A DNA stretch of 64,000 nucleotides from Bog-756 sp963734435 (lineage in GTDB: Bacteria > Actinomycetota > Acidimicrobiia > Acidimicrobiales > RAAP-2): NCBI GenBank assembly GCA_963734435.1, contig CAVTHA010000004.1:62001-126000 (forward strand). The letters run 5' to 3'. The translations under genes and the position numbers were made by a program. Position 1 is the first letter of the stretch. Each line of letters begins with the position of its first letter. The notes under the pieces are model-generated. The model was not told the DNA's origin and did no database searches. It saw only the letters and a list, made by a program, of their open reading frames with translations. Below are positions 8,055 to 16,885 of this stretch, piece after piece.

Positions 8055-9316
8055 AGGGCTACCGGATCCGAGAGGAAATGAACGGCGTCGCCGAGCCGCC
8101 GGGCAAGACCTGGTTCTGGGAGCTCGAGGCCGGGGTGATCGATGCCGACCGCTGCATCCAGTGCGGCACCTGCGTGGCGGTGTGCCCGTCCAACTCCATC
8201 GGCATCGACGAGGACACCGAGCTGCCGGCGCTGGTCAAGATGTGCACCGGGTGCTCGTTGTGCTGGGACTTCTGCCCCCGGGGCGGGCTCCGCTACGAGG
8301 CCCTCTGGCCCCCGTCGACCACCGACGAGGGCCCGGATGGCCCGGGCCCGGTCGTCCGGCCCGATGCCGCCGACAGCTACTGGAAGATCACCGGGGGACC
8401 GCCCGGCGACGGGCTCGGCGCGGTGCTCGACTCCTATGCCGTGCGAGCCGGGTCGCGGCCCGACGGCGCCCAGGACGGCGGGCTGGTGAGCGCGCTCCTC
8501 ATCGCTGCGCTGGCCGGCGGGGACATCGACGGCGCCCTGGTCACCAGGCCGAGCGATGATCCCGACGAACCGTGGAAGGGGGTGGCCCACGTGGCCACCA
8601 CGGCCCAGGAGATCACCGAGGCTGCCGGCAGCTACTACAACCAGACGATGGCCCTGGCGGAGCTGGACCTCTCCCGCTACGACCTGCCGGAGCGGCCCCG
8701 CATCGCGGTGGTGGGCACGCCCTGTGAGATCGAGGGCATCCGGGCCATGCAGGCTCGGCGGTGGCCGACCGGTGCCCACCGGGTCGACGCCATCGTGCTG
8801 ACCATCGCCCTCATGTGCACCAAGAGCTTCGACTACCAGGGTCTGATGCTCCAGTTGCTGGAGCGGGACCGCGGGATCGAGCTCGATCGGGTGAGCAAGG
8901 TCGACGTCATCCGGGGCCGGATGATCGTCGAATACCGCGACGGGGAAGTGGCCGTCGACGAGCCCATCAAGAACTTCCACGGAGCCGCCCTGAAGGGCTG
9001 CGACGAATGCGCCGACTTCCTGGGGCGCGGCGCCGACCTGTCGGTTGGGAGCGTTGGGTCGATGGACGGCTGGAGCAGCGTGCTGGTCCGAACCGAGCGC
9101 GGTCGGCGGGCCCTCGACAATGCCCGCGGCCGGCTGGACTTCCGGGAACTGGACAACCCCGAGGCGCTGGTCAAGCTCGACAACCTCGACAAGCGGATCG
9201 CCCTCGACACCCTGCGCCGCCGGTTCGACCCCGACGGCCCGCTGTTCATCGAGTACGCCGAGCACCTCTCGGCCTACCAGGACAGCGACCGGGCGCCGGT
9301 GGTACTCGACCGTTGA
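8051..9316 (+). CDS. FrhB/FpoF-family flavoprotein with two [4Fe-4S] ferredoxin clusters; candidate electron donor to sulfite reductase
   Basis: 421 residues. Two ferredoxin motifs stand at the N-terminus: Cys35-x2-Cys38-x2-Cys41-x3-Cys45-Pro and Cys65-x2-Cys68-x2-Cys71-x3-Cys75-Pro. Then comes the coenzyme F420 hydrogenase beta-subunit N-terminal domain (AQDGGLVSALLIAALAGG, residues 140-157). The FrhB/FdhB C-terminal domain follows, with VVGTPCEIEGIRAM, ALMCTKSFDYQG and LKGCDECADFLGRGADLSVG. Family members use FAD to move electrons between F420 (or ferredoxin) and iron-sulfur clusters. The ATG overlaps the sulfite reductase stop. In methanogens a protein with this domain set is fused to a siroheme sulfite reductase (Fsr). 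F420H2 as donor is inferred, not shown. Confidence 0.85.
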   Translation: MKGYRIREEMNGVAEPPGKTWFWELEAGVIDADRCIQCGTCVAVCPSNSIGIDEDTELPALVKMCTGCSLCWDFCPRGGLRYEALWPPSTTDEGPDGPGPVVRPDAADSYWKITGGPPGDGLGAVLDSYAVRAGSRPDGAQDGGLVSALLIAALAGGDIDGALVTRPSDDPDEPWKGVAHVATTAQEITEAAGSYYNQTMALAELDLSRYDLPERPRIAVVGTPCEIEGIRAMQARRWPTGAHRVDAIVLTIALMCTKSFDYQGLMLQLLERDRGIELDRVSKVDVIRGRMIVEYRDGEVAVDEPIKNFHGAALKGCDECADFLGRGADLSVGSVGSMDGWSSVLVRTERGRRALDNARGRLDFRELDNPEALVKLDNLDKRIALDTLRRRFDPDGPLFIEYAEHLSAYQDSDRAPVVLDR

Positions 9317-9410
9317 GCCGGGAGCAGAACGGTGACCAGGATGTTTGAGGGTAAAAATGACGGTTGTGTTCCGATTCCGTCCGGCGCCGTTCGAACGATG
9401 GCCGCCTGGG

Positions 9411-9416
9411 TAGGGT
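9411..9416 (+). promoter_or_regulatory. -10 box before the small gene at 9424
   Basis: TAGGGT lies 7 bases upstream of the ATG at 9424, the same leaderless arrangement seen before the P450 and cysteine dioxygenase genes. Confidence 0.4.
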
Positions 9417-9423
9417 GGCCGGC

Positions 9424-9747
9424 ATGACAGTCTTCGAGGTGGAAGGGGGACCTCGTCTCGAGATCCCCGACGAGCCGGCCGAGCTCAAGGCCGGCCTCCG
9501 GGATGCGCTGCTCGAGGGGCGAGACTGGCGGGCCGGGTTCAGTGACGACATCTGCATCGGCCTCTGGCTGTGGGCCAGGTGGCAGCCCACCCTGGAGCCG
9601 CAGGGGATGAGCCGCGAGGACTTCGTGGACCTGGTCATCGCCAACAAGCGAGAGCTGTGGCTGTGGCTGATGGGCGAGCGCCAGTGGCTGGCGTTCCTCA
9701 CCGGCCTGGCCGGGCGGGTGGTTCGCCGCCTGCCGGCCGCGGTATGA
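9424..9747 (+). CDS. Hypothetical 107-residue Trp-rich protein
   Basis: Not recognised. The product is acidic at the N-terminus (VFEVEGGPRLEIPDEPAELKAGL) and Trp-rich in the middle and C-terminal part (CIGLWLWARW, KRELWLWLMGERQWLAFLTG), perhaps an amphipathic membrane-associated helix. The preceding operon ends about 100 bases upstream, and a TAGGGT box 7 bases before the ATG suggests its own leaderless transcript. Codon use is normal for the window (GC-rich third positions), which supports it being a real gene. Confidence 0.6.
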   Translation: MTVFEVEGGPRLEIPDEPAELKAGLRDALLEGRDWRAGFSDDICIGLWLWARWQPTLEPQGMSREDFVDLVIANKRELWLWLMGERQWLAFLTGLAGRVVRRLPAAV

Positions 9748-9884
9748 GCGCTCAGGCACAGCACGGCCGGGCCACTGCCTCCTCCGGGGGGTGGCGTCGT
9801 GCGGGCCGTGCCGCCCACTGCCGTCGCGCCTGATGTGACCGCGGCATGATCCGTCGCGGCCGGCGCTGACCGGCCCGGCTGGCC

Positions 9885-10616
9885 ATGGAGAAGCTCATCT
9901 ATCTGCTGTGGGGGGATGGCGACCCGAGTGCGGGCGACGAACTGCGCAAGCGCCTCTTCCGAGAGATGGTGCCGAGCTTCGACGCGGCTGGCGTGCGCGG
10001 TTGCTCGTTCAACGTCCACGACCGCCAGGCGGCCGCGGCGCCGTCCCCGGCCCCATCTCCGGAAGGCGAGCAACCCCACATGGCCGAGCTCTCGGTGTGG
10101 CTCGACTGCTACCAACGCCGGGACGAGGTGGAGTCGGCGGTCGGCGCTCTGGGTCTCGTCTGGGCCGGGTACCTGGTGGTCGAATCGGTCTACGAGGACT
10201 ACGGGTCCACGCCTCACGCTGCCGCCCGCACCTGGGCGGACGGCGAACGCTCGCCCGGGGTGCTGACGGTCGCCCTCATCCATCGTCCGAAAGGGCTCGG
10301 CTACGGAGACTGGATCCAGCGGTGGCACGGCACTCAGTCGCCGGTCTCGGGGGAGCTGCAGCCGCGGACCCGCTACGTGCGCAACGAGGTGGTGCGCGCC
10401 CTGACCGACGGCGCACCCGAGGTCGACGGCATCGTGGAAGAGGGCTGGCCGTCTCCAGGACATGTGGCTGACCCCATGCTCTTCTTCAACGCCTCCACGC
10501 CAGAGGAGCTCGATGCCAACGTCACCCGGATGATGGTCAGTGTCGAGGCCTGTCTCGACCTGGACCGGTTGCGCAGCTCCACGATGAGCGAGTACCTGAT
10601 CGCGCCGCTGCAGTGA
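9885..10616 (+). CDS. EthD-like dimeric alpha/beta-barrel protein
   Basis: 243 residues, apparently two ferredoxin-like (dimeric alpha/beta barrel) halves. The first begins EKLIYLLWGDGDPSAGDELRKRLF; the second has GVLTVALIHRPKGLGYGDWIQRWHGTQ, resembling EthD-domain proteins (short His/Trp-containing barrels found with actinobacterial oxidation pathways). No catalytic residue can be assigned. The ATG at 9885 starts MEKLIYLLWG, a typical first beta strand. It stands alone between the small Trp-rich gene and ychF. Confidence in the gene is high, in the family moderate. Confidence 0.65.
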   Translation: MEKLIYLLWGDGDPSAGDELRKRLFREMVPSFDAAGVRGCSFNVHDRQAAAAPSPAPSPEGEQPHMAELSVWLDCYQRRDEVESAVGALGLVWAGYLVVESVYEDYGSTPHAAARTWADGERSPGVLTVALIHRPKGLGYGDWIQRWHGTQSPVSGELQPRTRYVRNEVVRALTDGAPEVDGIVEEGWPSPGHVADPMLFFNASTPEELDANVTRMMVSVEACLDLDRLRSSTMSEYLIAPLQ

Positions 10617-10706
10617 GCCTGCCCGGGCTGGGGCCGGCTGGCGATCACCTAATCTCTGGCCTGGTCCGCCGAGCGCGGCGCCCGCAGCGACATCGGAGGC
10701 GAGATC

Positions 10707-11792
<1,086 letters not shown>

Positions 11793-11819
11793 ATATGGGC
11801 GTTTGCCCTCGTCCGAGCC

Positions 11820-11990
11820 TCAACTACCCTCTGCCGTCCTCACAGAGTCCTCAAAATTCCCGTGGACTGCCTCGGACGCCATGGATTCAGCAGCCTTGCC
11901 GGTGCGTTCCTCAGCTGTCGGCCATTTGTGGGCGTAGCGGTTGAGGGTAGTGGTCGCTGAGGCGTGTCCAGCAAACAGGGTCAGCCGAGG
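11820..11990 (-). pseudogene. C-terminal remnant of a tyrosine recombinase (phage integrase)
   Basis: 56 codons in one frame on the minus strand, ending TGA at 11820-11822. It reads RLTLFAGHASATTTLNRYAH, then KWPTAEERTGKAAESMA. This is the end of a tyrosine-recombinase catalytic domain: the GHAS His and the Tyr nucleophile in NRYAH are in the right order and spacing. An in-frame TAA at 11991-11993 and the absence of the upstream Arg/His boxes show that only the tail survives. It lies just past ychF, at the boundary where conserved genes give way to accessory ones, and probably marks an old integration event. Confidence 0.75.
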
Positions 11991-12462
11991 TTATTGACGC
12001 AGGTACCCCCGTCGTTGTCGCTGTTCGTCCCGTCCGGGCAGGTCGTTGATAGTGAAAACACGGAAGTGCTTGGGAAGTTTCACGGGGCGCTCCTTGACAC
12101 GAGTCAGGTCGACCCCTCGCTGTCCACAGCTCGTCTATCGATCAACGTACGGCAAAGCGCCAGCCGCCAAAAGGGCCAAAGGTCACGGTTTGTCAGCTCA
12201 GCAAGACAACCGCACCGTTCTGCTCACACCTGTCCATCCGGCTTACGAGTCTGGACGCCTGTTACCACCGACAGAAGATAGGCGTAGGGTTCTAGTGGGA
12301 CCCTCGATCTGGCCGGCTGGTCCAGCTGTCGCCCGTCGAGCCTCCGTCGCCACCACCACCCCCTAGATCTACCTCAGCCATGATCTCGGGTTGTCGAACC
12401 TCGATCAGATGTTCGGGTGCCCTACGGAAGTAGGTAGCGTGCACGCAGCGAAGCATCTTGGG
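11991..12462. other. Decayed stretch without a recognisable gene
   Basis: About 470 bases with a lower GC content than the flanks. On the minus strand a 30-codon frame (12083 down to 11991, KLPKHFRVFTINDLPGRDEQ) abuts the integrase remnant in the same frame but matches no integrase part I know. I see no tRNA and no complete gene. Confidence 0.4.
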
Positions 12463-12582
12463 ATGTCTAAGCCGTCGAGGTTCGTCGGCCTGGCCATGAT
12501 TCTCGGGATGGTCGTGGCCTCGACGGTCCCTATCGGCACCAGCTCCGCCAGGCTGCTCGTGGCGGTCGGTGTCACTCCATAA
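12463..12582 (+). CDS. Possible 39-residue signal-peptide-like ORF
   Basis: Begins MSKPSRFVGLAMILGMVVAS, a charged n-region followed by a hydrophobic core, then TVPIGTSSARLLVAVGVTP and a stop. It could be a small exported peptide or the truncated start of a secreted protein whose body was deleted. The DUF899 gene converges 24 bases downstream. No clear Shine-Dalgarno is present. Confidence 0.3.
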   Translation: MSKPSRFVGLAMILGMVVASTVPIGTSSARLLVAVGVTP

Positions 12583-12605
12583 CCGCCGCCGAACCGGCAC
12601 TTGTA

Positions 12606-13304
12606 CTAGTCCAACGATCCGGTCTTGTACGCGTCGTGGTAGTTCCACCATTGATATGGCGCAGTCTGCGGGTACCCCTCAGGCGAGTCCTCCCAATCTT
12701 CCTGACGACCAAGCGCCGTGATGTCGAGGTAATTCCAGGTCCCACCCATCTGCTCGTCTCCCCGAACGTTGATGAAGTAGGTGCGGAAGATCCGGTCATC
12801 CTCGCGGATGAACGCGTTGGTACCGTGCCACTCGTCGACATCGAAGTCCTTGTCGAAGTCGTCGGTGATCGTGTACCAGGGGATGTGCCCCCATCCGTGG
12901 CGCTTCTTCAAACTCTGGAGGTCGGCCTGAGAGGCGCGCGATGCCCACGCAAGCGACGTGTTCCTCGCGTGCAGGTGGCCAGGGTGCGCGACCTGATCGG
13001 CGCCCAGGGAGCAGCCCACGCAAGCCCGCTCGGGGTACGAGCCGCCCTCCGCGTACGTAGTCACTTCAGGTCCGTAGAAGGCGCGGTAGACGATCAGTTG
13101 ACGGCGGCCCTCGAAGAGATCCGTGAGGCTCACCCGTCCGGCGGGGCCGTCGAACCAGTATTCCTTGTCAACGGCCATCCAGGGCATCCGTCGGCGTTCA
13201 GCTGCCAGCGCGTCGCGGGCGCGAGTCAGCTCCTTCTCTTTGTCCAGCATCTCCTCTCGTGCGGCGATCCACTCCTCCCGCGAAACGATCGGCGGTGTCT
13301 TCAT
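12606..13304 (-). CDS. DUF899 family protein (thioredoxin-fold-like)
   Basis: 232 residues with the DUF899 layout: an N-terminal helical part (SREEWIAAREEMLDKEKELT), WMAVDKEYWFDGPAGRVSLTDLF, RQLIVYRAFYGPE, the conserved ACVGCSLGADQ, and GHIPWYTITDDFDKDFDVDE with EDDRIFRTYF. Members look like thioredoxin-superfamily proteins with a CxxC-like motif (here CVGC) of unknown substrate. The frame is open about 260 bases further upstream, but I chose the ATG at 13304 because an AAGGGAG Shine-Dalgarno precedes it and the domain begins there. Confidence 0.85.
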   Translation of the reverse strand: MKTPPIVSREEWIAAREEMLDKEKELTRARDALAAERRRMPWMAVDKEYWFDGPAGRVSLTDLFEGRRQLIVYRAFYGPEVTTYAEGGSYPERACVGCSLGADQVAHPGHLHARNTSLAWASRASQADLQSLKKRHGWGHIPWYTITDDFDKDFDVDEWHGTNAFIREDDRIFRTYFINVRGDEQMGGTWNYLDITALGRQEDWEDSPEGYPQTAPYQWWNYHDAYKTGSLD

Positions 13305-13569
13305 GGCTCTCCCTTCTTGGGTCATCATTCCAGCCTCGCGCCCAGGCGCCCCCAAGGAAACAGAACCTCTGAAAATCACTTTCAACGGGAATGGAGCACT
13401 ACGGGTGAGCACCCGAGTCGCAGGCCTACTAACCGGATGCCGAGCCTTGCGATTTCCGTTTCTCGGCATCCTCCCGGATTGCGAGATACATGGTGGCTCG
13501 GTAGACGCCCAATGTGGCTCACAGAGAGGACCCGTTCGGAGGCACCCTTGGCCTGGCATCATATGGTTA

Positions 13570-13986
13570 GTGAAGGCTCAGTCCGACGACAGAGTGAGCG
13601 CGCCCGTAGAGGTCCCGGAGGACATCGTCGAGCGGGTCCGCACGCTATGCCTGGCGCTGCCCGAGGTGACGGTGCGCGTCGACTATTCACTAACCAGAAC
13701 GAGATCGACGGCGTATTCGTTCGACATCCGCCGAAGGTCGTTCTGCTTGCTCGTGGCAGTGGAGAAACCGGCCGGCAAGCCCGTCCCGCTGCTCGTGTTG
13801 CGTGCGGACCCAGACGAACGCGAGGCGTTGCTGTCCATTGGTCACCCGTTCTTCGCCCCGCGGGCCGGTCGTGATCGCATCGGGGTGCTGCTCACCGACG
13901 ACACGGACTGGGAGGAGATCCGTGAGCTCGTGACCGAGAGCTACCGGGTCCTCGCGCCGAAGAAGCTCACCGCACTGCTCGATTAG
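13570..13986 (+). CDS. MmcQ/YjbR family DNA-binding-like protein
   Basis: 138 residues of the YjbR (DUF419) fold: EDIVERVRTLCLALPEVTVR at the start, the central FDIRRRSFCLLVA and PLLVLRADPDEREALLS, then GHPFFAPRAGRDRIGVLLTD and DWEEIRELVTESYRVLAPKK. Function in the family is unknown; the fold resembles nucleic-acid-binding CyaY-like domains. The start is uncertain: GTG 13570 is chosen, GTG 13594 is an alternative closer to the domain. It is divergent from the DUF899 gene. Confidence 0.8.
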   Translation: MKAQSDDRVSAPVEVPEDIVERVRTLCLALPEVTVRVDYSLTRTRSTAYSFDIRRRSFCLLVAVEKPAGKPVPLLVLRADPDEREALLSIGHPFFAPRAGRDRIGVLLTDDTDWEEIRELVTESYRVLAPKKLTALLD

Positions 13987-14021
13987 CACACGCTGGCTGT
14001 CCAGCCCGCAGTGACTCGGGC

Positions 14022-14183
14022 ATGTCGACGGCACCAGAGCCCGAGGTTGACGTCGCCGCTGGCGCCGCATTCCCCGAGGCGCCGGAGTGGGGCACTCTCC
14101 CGGTGATTTGCGGCACCGACCCACGCGTCCCGACACCTGACGACTACCGGGGTCGCCCATCCGGTGCCGGGCGGCGTCGCTGA
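14022..14183 (+). CDS. Possible 53-residue acidic ORF
   Basis: An ATG-to-TGA frame (STAPEPEVDVAAGAAFPEAP, later TPDDYRGRPSGAGRRR) in an otherwise empty 306-base gap. The codon third positions look gene-like, but I see no good Shine-Dalgarno and no family. Just downstream, at 14209-14226, GATGGC is repeated three times. Confidence 0.25.
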   Translation: MSTAPEPEVDVAAGAAFPEAPEWGTLPVICGTDPRVPTPDDYRGRPSGAGRRR

Positions 14184-14292
14184 GAAGGGCCGAACCCGAC
14201 CCAATGCCGATGGCGATGGCGATGGCAGCAGCAATGAAACGGTGCTAGCAAATGGTGTGCGAGTCGGCAGCCTGGGTGAAGGGTGTCGTTCA

Positions 14293-15693
14293 ATGGATAA
14301 TCGGCGTCGGAGGAGTCTGCGGTCCGTACTGGCTGGATCGCTGGTGATCGGGGGACTGACCACGTTCTCCCTTGCCGCTACCACCGCTCTCATGACAGGC
14401 CCGGCGTCGGCCACGCCCGCCACACTGTTCTCTTCCACGACTCCGGGGACGTATTTGGTCACCGTTCCGGGTGGAGTCAACAGCCTCACCATCACTGCTG
14501 TCGGCGGTAGCGGAGGTGCCGCGTTCGGGTTTGGGGCCGGCGGAGAGGGCGGCGTTACCACCGAGACGGTCTTCGTGAATCCGGATGACTCCCTCGCGGT
14601 CACCGTTGGCGCAGATGGCCAACCAGACACTGCGGGCGGTTCGGGTGGAACCGGCCATGGCAACGGTGGGAACGGCTTTGCCGGTGGTGGCGGCGGAGGT
14701 GGGTCCGCCGTGATTGACAGCACCCAGGGGAATACTCCGCTAGTGGTTTCGGGCGGTGGCGGAGGCAGCAGTGAACTGAGCCAGATGGCTGCAGATCAAG
14801 GATATCCAGGCGGGGCCGAACTGCAAGGAGGCGGGGCCGACCAAGCTGGCCCCTCAGCCGATTTCTCGTTTAGTAATGGTCTGAACTACATCCCGCTTCA
14901 GGGGGCGATTGTTGGTCCGGGCGCGGGAACACTGAAGGAAGCGGGCACCGGTGGGTGCATTTTCCTCCCGGTCGAAGTCCCCCAGGGACCGGGCGACTGC
15001 GCCGCCTCCGGCAGTGGCCCCATTGGTGGTAGCGGTACTGCTTCTTCCCTTGCCCCGCAGCCAGGAGGCGGCGGGGGGTACGAGGGCGGGGGGGCTGGCA
15101 TTAGTGGCGGTGCTGGTGGGGGTGCGAGCTATCCATCTCCCGCTACACAATGGGACACGACGGCGACGCCATCGGTGACCATCACTGTCGCAACATTCTC
15201 CATCGCCACCACCAGCCTTCCGGCTGCTACGCCGGACACGGCCTACGGTCCGGTGACCCTCCAGGCAGCCAACCTCGGTTCCAGCACCAGTCCCTACGTG
15301 ACCACCCTTAAGTGGCACAAGATCGCCCTGCCCAAAGGGTTGAGGCTGTCCTCGACCGGGATGTTGTCAGGGACGCCGAACAAGAAGCTGGCCGTCCCGA
15401 CTTCTGTGACGGTCCAAGTAACCGAGACGGTGAGAACCCTCAACAGCAAGGACAAGCCGGTCAAGACCAAGGCCTCGGTGCAGGCCACGATCCCCTTCGC
15501 CGTAACTTCACTGTTGACTTGCGATGGCCCCCGGTTCTGGCCGGGGGTCTTTCGCATGTCGGTCCGGCCAAACCCTGAGACGGCGATCCACACGCCCGGA
15601 AGTGCCTGGTTAGGGGCAGGGCATATTCGGCGTTCGGGGTCACACGCTTACTCAGCCCGAACGTTGCTGGCGTATTACGCTCCGTCCAAATGA
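14293..15693 (+). CDS. Secreted glycine-rich protein with a C-terminal putative-Ig (He_PIG) domain
   Basis: 466 residues. The signal peptide is NRRRRSLRSVLAGSLVIGGL...GPASA, with likely cleavage after ASA. A long Gly-rich region follows (GGAAFGFGAGGEGG, GGNGFAGGGGGGG, GGGGGYEGGGAG), about residues 70-290, probably a fibrous or adhesive surface domain. Then a putative-Ig (He_PIG) module: SIATTSLPAATPDTAYGP, LKWHKIALPKGLRLSSTGML and SGTPNKK. After AVTSLLTC the last 55 residues look like readthrough: a terminator-like hairpin lies inside the frame at 15526-15549 and one lost base would create a TGA just before it. The natural C-terminus may therefore be near 15515. The start is the ATG preceding the signal peptide. 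Confidence 0.7.
   Translation: MDNRRRRSLRSVLAGSLVIGGLTTFSLAATTALMTGPASATPATLFSSTTPGTYLVTVPGGVNSLTITAVGGSGGAAFGFGAGGEGGVTTETVFVNPDDSLAVTVGADGQPDTAGGSGGTGHGNGGNGFAGGGGGGGSAVIDSTQGNTPLVVSGGGGGSSELSQMAADQGYPGGAELQGGGADQAGPSADFSFSNGLNYIPLQGAIVGPGAGTLKEAGTGGCIFLPVEVPQGPGDCAASGSGPIGGSGTASSLAPQPGGGGGYEGGGAGISGGAGGGASYPSPATQWDTTATPSVTITVATFSIATTSLPAATPDTAYGPVTLQAANLGSSTSPYVTTLKWHKIALPKGLRLSSTGMLSGTPNKKLAVPTSVTVQVTETVRTLNSKDKPVKTKASVQATIPFAVTSLLTCDGPRFWPGVFRMSVRPNPETAIHTPGSAWLGAGHIRRSGSHAYSARTLLAYYAPSK
15526..15552 (+). terminator. Hairpin with short T run inside the 3' end of the glycine-rich gene
   Basis: CCCCCGG (15528-15534) pairs with CCGGGGG (15541-15547) around a TTCTGG loop. The stem extends by a G-T and a G-C pair and is followed by TTTC. 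It looks like an intrinsic terminator but lies within the current reading frame. Confidence 0.5.
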
Positions 15694-16283
15694 CTCCGTC
15701 CGTGAACTCCACCCTGGTTCGCACGGATCAAGACCGCCCACCTGGCTGGTTCGTGGCGAACGATATGCCGCGAGATCGTCCTGGTTCCCCCAGAGCCCGG
15801 AGGAATGTACTTATTGCCGTCGCTTTGGTGGCACTCATCGGCATGTCGTTTTGGGTCTTCAGCGGTGGGCACTCGGGAGGCGACCCAGGCGGTTCGATAC
15901 TCAGTTCTCTTCGATCGCAGGTTAGGGCGATGCTCCCGTCGGATGCCCACATCGTGTCGTTTCGTTCGGCTGACGCAACCTGGAACTCGCATGGATGTGA
16001 CGCAACAAGTGGTTGGACGGACCCTGACATCACAGTTAAGTTCACCTCCGCACAACCTGCGGGCAGTATCATCGAGGCGGCGAGCTGGGTGCTGACAGCG
16101 TCGGGTTGGACGTATCAACCGAGGTTAACCATGCAGCAAATGGGTAACCCGATTTGGACAAAGACACCAACTGAATCTGGTCTCATCTCACTGGGATATA
16201 GGGGTGATCCCCGGTTTCCCGCTGGAGTGTTCGTGATCCATGGCGCTGTCCCGCCCATTGGTCAGGTTGTACAAACTTGCTGA
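15690..16283 (+). CDS. Single-pass membrane-anchored hypothetical protein
   Basis: 197 residues, not recognised. A basic N-terminal stretch (MPRDRPGSPRARRN) precedes one membrane helix (VLIAVALVALIGMSFWVFSGG), and the rest is predicted extracytoplasmic with two Cys (SHGCDATSGW and the terminal VVQTC) that could form a disulfide. The ATG at 15690 overlaps the upstream stop as ATGA; the ATG at 15765 is an alternative start. Similar small anchored proteins are common next to secreted proteins in Actinobacteria. Confidence 0.55.
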   Translation: MTPSVNSTLVRTDQDRPPGWFVANDMPRDRPGSPRARRNVLIAVALVALIGMSFWVFSGGHSGGDPGGSILSSLRSQVRAMLPSDAHIVSFRSADATWNSHGCDATSGWTDPDITVKFTSAQPAGSIIEAASWVLTASGWTYQPRLTMQQMGNPIWTKTPTESGLISLGYRGDPRFPAGVFVIHGAVPPIGQVVQTC

Positions 16284-16612
16284 GGTAGATATCTCGATAC
16301 AGCTACGCCCTTTGTCTGGCCCCCCTATGGATCACGGTCACAAACATGGGAGTTCCCTCCGCCTCTGAGATACTTCCGCCGCAGTTTGCGACTCTAATTT
16401 CCTAACACGGATGGCGTTTGGGTGCTCCCTAGGGTGACGAACTCAGCCATCGAGAGGCGAACGAGAGTCATAGGAATCAACCCCGGGACGAGTCACTCGC
16501 CCGATGCGGCCGAGAATCCCACACGTGCCGGTCGAGGACAGGGCATATTCAGCGCTAGGGGACACCCGCCGCTATCAGTCAACATTGACCCGGCACGTGT
16601 CAGCCGGTCAGA
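16284..16612. other. Intergenic stretch, nothing recognised
   Basis: About 330 bases between the anchored protein and the DUF4190 gene. No gene-like frame, tRNA or strong hairpin is visible; it probably contains the DUF4190 promoter. Confidence 0.4.
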
Positions 16613-16885
16613 GTGGGAAACGTGGCAGAGCAAGCAATCCTCGGCACCACCCACAAGCAACGTTCAGGACTTTCAGAAGAACGTATACGGGCGACGCCCC
16701 TGGCCGTCTTTGCCTTCGCCTGCTCGGCAATTGGCTTGGGGCTCCTATTGGGAGCAGGGCCAGTGGGGATCTTTATCGCTCCTCTTGGGGTCATCGCCGG
16801 ACTCGTTGCTCTCGTCAGGACCAGAGACCAAGAGCGGCGGGGGATGGCAATTACTGCCATTGCGATCGGCTCTGTCGTGGTGAAC

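Noticed and set aside
11991..12083. 30-codon ORF as an excisionase gene
   Set aside because: No helix-turn-helix pattern and no ribosome-binding site; in frame with the integrase remnant, so probably part of its decay.
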